This document shows positions 62,786 to 64,000 of a DNA stretch of 64,000 nucleotides, piece after piece (position 1 is the stretch's first letter; every line of letters begins with the position of its first letter). A model generated the notes under the pieces. That model did not search any database. It had not been told where the DNA came from and saw nothing but the letters and a program-made list of their open reading frames with translations. This DNA is from Gaetbulibacter_B jejuensis. Its GTDB lineage: Bacteria; Bacteroidota; Bacteroidia; Flavobacteriales; Flavobacteriaceae. Position numbers and translations under genes: made by a program. The DNA is taken from positions 372,001-436,000 of the forward strand of contig NZ_BAAAGF010000002.1 in assembly GCF_039524015.1 (NCBI RefSeq), given 5' to 3'.

Positions 62786-62818
62786 CAAAAATATATCAAG
62801 TTCGGAACAATCCGAACT
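62786..62818 (-). promoter_or_regulatory. Efflux operon promoter with 20-bp operator palindrome
   Basis: AGTTCGGA (62799-62806), a 4-base spacer and TCCGAACT (62811-62818) form a perfect 8-bp-arm palindrome. On the minus strand a TTCG at -33 lies inside it, followed after 19 bases by TATTTTTG (62793-62786), a perfect -7 box. The GbsR-type start codon is 25 bp downstream. Autorepression by that regulator is the simplest reading. Confidence 0.7.
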
Positions 62819-62957
62819 AAACGAAGTTAAACAATTGTTAAATAAATTATAGAGTTGTTAAAATAACTTGACAAGTATAGCATTGACCAATGATTGTGTA
62901 ATTTGAGAGTTGTGTTTTTTTATTTGTATACTTGTGTAACTAATAATATAAATTGGA

Positions 62958-64000
62958 GTGAAAATTAAAACCTATATACTTTCTTTTTTTCTTATAGCTA
63001 TACAGTATAGTGTTTGCTTTTCTCAAGATGAATTGCCTCCAATTGAAGTATTTACTACCAAAGATTACAATGCTGGAAATCAAAATTGGTCAATCACCCA
63101 AGCAGATAATAGATATGTATATGTAGCAAATAATAAAGGTCTTCTAGAGTTTAATGGAGCAGTATGGACACTTTATAATTCACCTAACGAAACTGTTATG
63201 CGTTCAGTAAAAGCTATTAATGAGCGTATTTATACAGGTTGTTATATGGAATTTGGTTATTGGTCGCATAATCAATTTGGAACTTTAGATTATACCTCAA
63301 TATCTAAAACCTTACAGCAACCACTTATTGAAGACGAACAGTTTTGGAACATCATAGGAGTTGATGATTGGGTATTGTTTCAGTCTTTAAATAGAATTTA
63401 CATTTATAATATTTCAAACCAAACAATAAAGGTTATTGAATGCGAAACTGAAATTGTTAAAATGTACAAGGTAGGTAATAGTATTTACTTTCAGAAGTAT
63501 GGCAAAGGTTTATTCAAGTTAGAAAACGGTTTACCTAAATTAGTAAGTAACAATGAAGTATTGAAGAGTAGTAGGATAGTAAATGTATTTCAACAAGGGC
63601 AATCATTGTTGATACATACGCAATCAGAAGGATTATTTGTTTACAATAATGATGAATTGAGAAAATGGAATATTCCTGCCAACGTTCAATTATCAAATTT
63701 CACGATTTATAGTAGCATTCAGCTTAAGGATAACAGTTTTGCTTTAGGAACAATATCAAACGGTTTATTGCATTTAACCGAAAATGGTATAATTAATTAT
63801 TCCATAAGTCACGAAGATGGTTTGGGTAATAATACTGTATTATCTTTAATGGAAGATGTGGATAACAATATATGGCTTGGTCTAGATAATGGTGTTAACT
63901 GTGTTAATATTACTTCTCCGTTTAGAATTTACAATGATATAAAAGGCGATTTAGGAACTGTGTATTGTTCTGCAGTTTACAATGGAAACCTTTATTTAGG
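62958..64000 (+). CDS. Triple-tyrosine/propeller sensor regulator, partial
   Basis: The frame starts at GTG (62958, after TTGGA) with a signal peptide (MKIKTYILSFFLIAIQYSV) and is open to the window end after 347 codons. The exported part has repeated propeller blades (NWSITQADNRYVYVANNKGL, ISHEDGLGNNTVLSLMEDVD, NIWLGLDNGVN), the two-component regulator propeller type. Flavobacterial proteins with this N-terminus usually continue to a triple-tyrosine motif, a transmembrane helix and a LuxR-type or histidine-kinase end; that part is outside the window. No ATG is available near the signal peptide. Confidence 0.85.
   Translation, partial: MKIKTYILSFFLIAIQYSVCFSQDELPPIEVFTTKDYNAGNQNWSITQADNRYVYVANNKGLLEFNGAVWTLYNSPNETVMRSVKAINERIYTGCYMEFGYWSHNQFGTLDYTSISKTLQQPLIEDEQFWNIIGVDDWVLFQSLNRIYIYNISNQTIKVIECETEIVKMYKVGNSIYFQKYGKGLFKLENGLPKLVSNNEVLKSSRIVNVFQQGQSLLIHTQSEGLFVYNNDELRKWNIPANVQLSNFTIYSSIQLKDNSFALGTISNGLLHLTENGIINYSISHEDGLGNNTVLSLMEDVDNNIWLGLDNGVNCVNITSPFRIYNDIKGDLGTVYCSAVYNGNLYL

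Noticed and set aside
1..64000. Mobile elements, CRISPR arrays, tRNA or rRNA genes, defence islands.
   Set aside because: No transposase or integrase, spaced repeat array, cloverleaf-like sequence or rRNA-like GC-rich stretch was seen on reading both strands by eye; a tRNA or Rfam scan would settle it.

Overview
The window is AT-rich, densely coded DNA from a bacterium of the Bacteroidota, almost certainly a marine member of the Flavobacteriaceae. The evidence is a secreted protein with a C-terminal type IX secretion (T9SS) sorting domain, -7 boxes of the TAnnTTTG type in place of the usual -10, many AraC-type regulators, DUF2911, DUF983 and DUF6122 proteins, an ABC permease fused to an M1 peptidase, and a triple-tyrosine (two-component propeller) regulator at the right edge. 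The genus cannot be fixed from the sequence alone. No rRNA, tRNA, CRISPR array, insertion sequence or phage block was seen.

Layout. 0-7 kb: a partial outer-membrane-type protein, a Crp/Fnr regulator, a membrane-anchored AraC regulator, a DUF2911 protein, a PDZ-alpha/beta hydrolase and a DUF885 protein. 6.9-15.3 kb: an AraC regulator, a DJ-1/PfpI protein, and an operon of DUF4386 protein, esterase, ABC ATPase and ABC permease-M1 peptidase; both transcription units carry the same 41-bp upstream element. 15.4-18.6 kb: a short-chain dehydrogenase between two AraC regulators, then a DUF983 protein. 18.6-26.3 kb: two leftward operons, each with a serine beta-lactamase-like hydrolase, sharing a 21-bp promoter element, next to an unusual FlgO/TPR-AraC regulator. 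26.4-31.2 kb: a two-DTG aspartic protease, small hypotheticals, a lipoprotein with a promoter embedded in two GCAAC palindromes, a DUF2867 dehydrogenase and an acetyltransferase.

31.5-39.5 kb is a stress or nitrogen-like block: nhaA, a soluble histidine kinase and an NtrC-type sigma-54 response regulator, then a consensus sigma-54 promoter driving two mini-ORFs, glutamate dehydrogenase, a GreA/Rnk-like protein and two helical proteins, followed by a universal stress protein. 39.5-46.3 kb: two AraC-controlled leftward gene groups (NmrA/DUF1772, and AhpD-like/NTF2-like/DUF2271), each preceded by direct repeats spaced 21 bp.

46.6-55.9 kb holds a 1184-residue PAS-GAF-sigma-54 activator followed by a putative sigma-54 promoter and a head-to-tail set: two STAS-like proteins, a stand-alone PAS protein, a receiver, a frameshifted T9SS-exported protein and a beta-rich surface protein. 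This is the best candidate for an undescribed signalling-to-surface system. 55.9-62.8 kb: a leftward five-gene RND multidrug efflux operon bracketed by a GbsR/MarR-type and a TetR regulator, with a 20-bp operator palindrome at its promoter. The window ends inside a rightward propeller-type sensor regulator.

The strongest general signal is regulatory. Several promoters carry paired or repeated sites at identical spacing to the -7 box, which links neighbouring regulators to their likely targets. These sites were read by eye; none was tested by genome-wide search.
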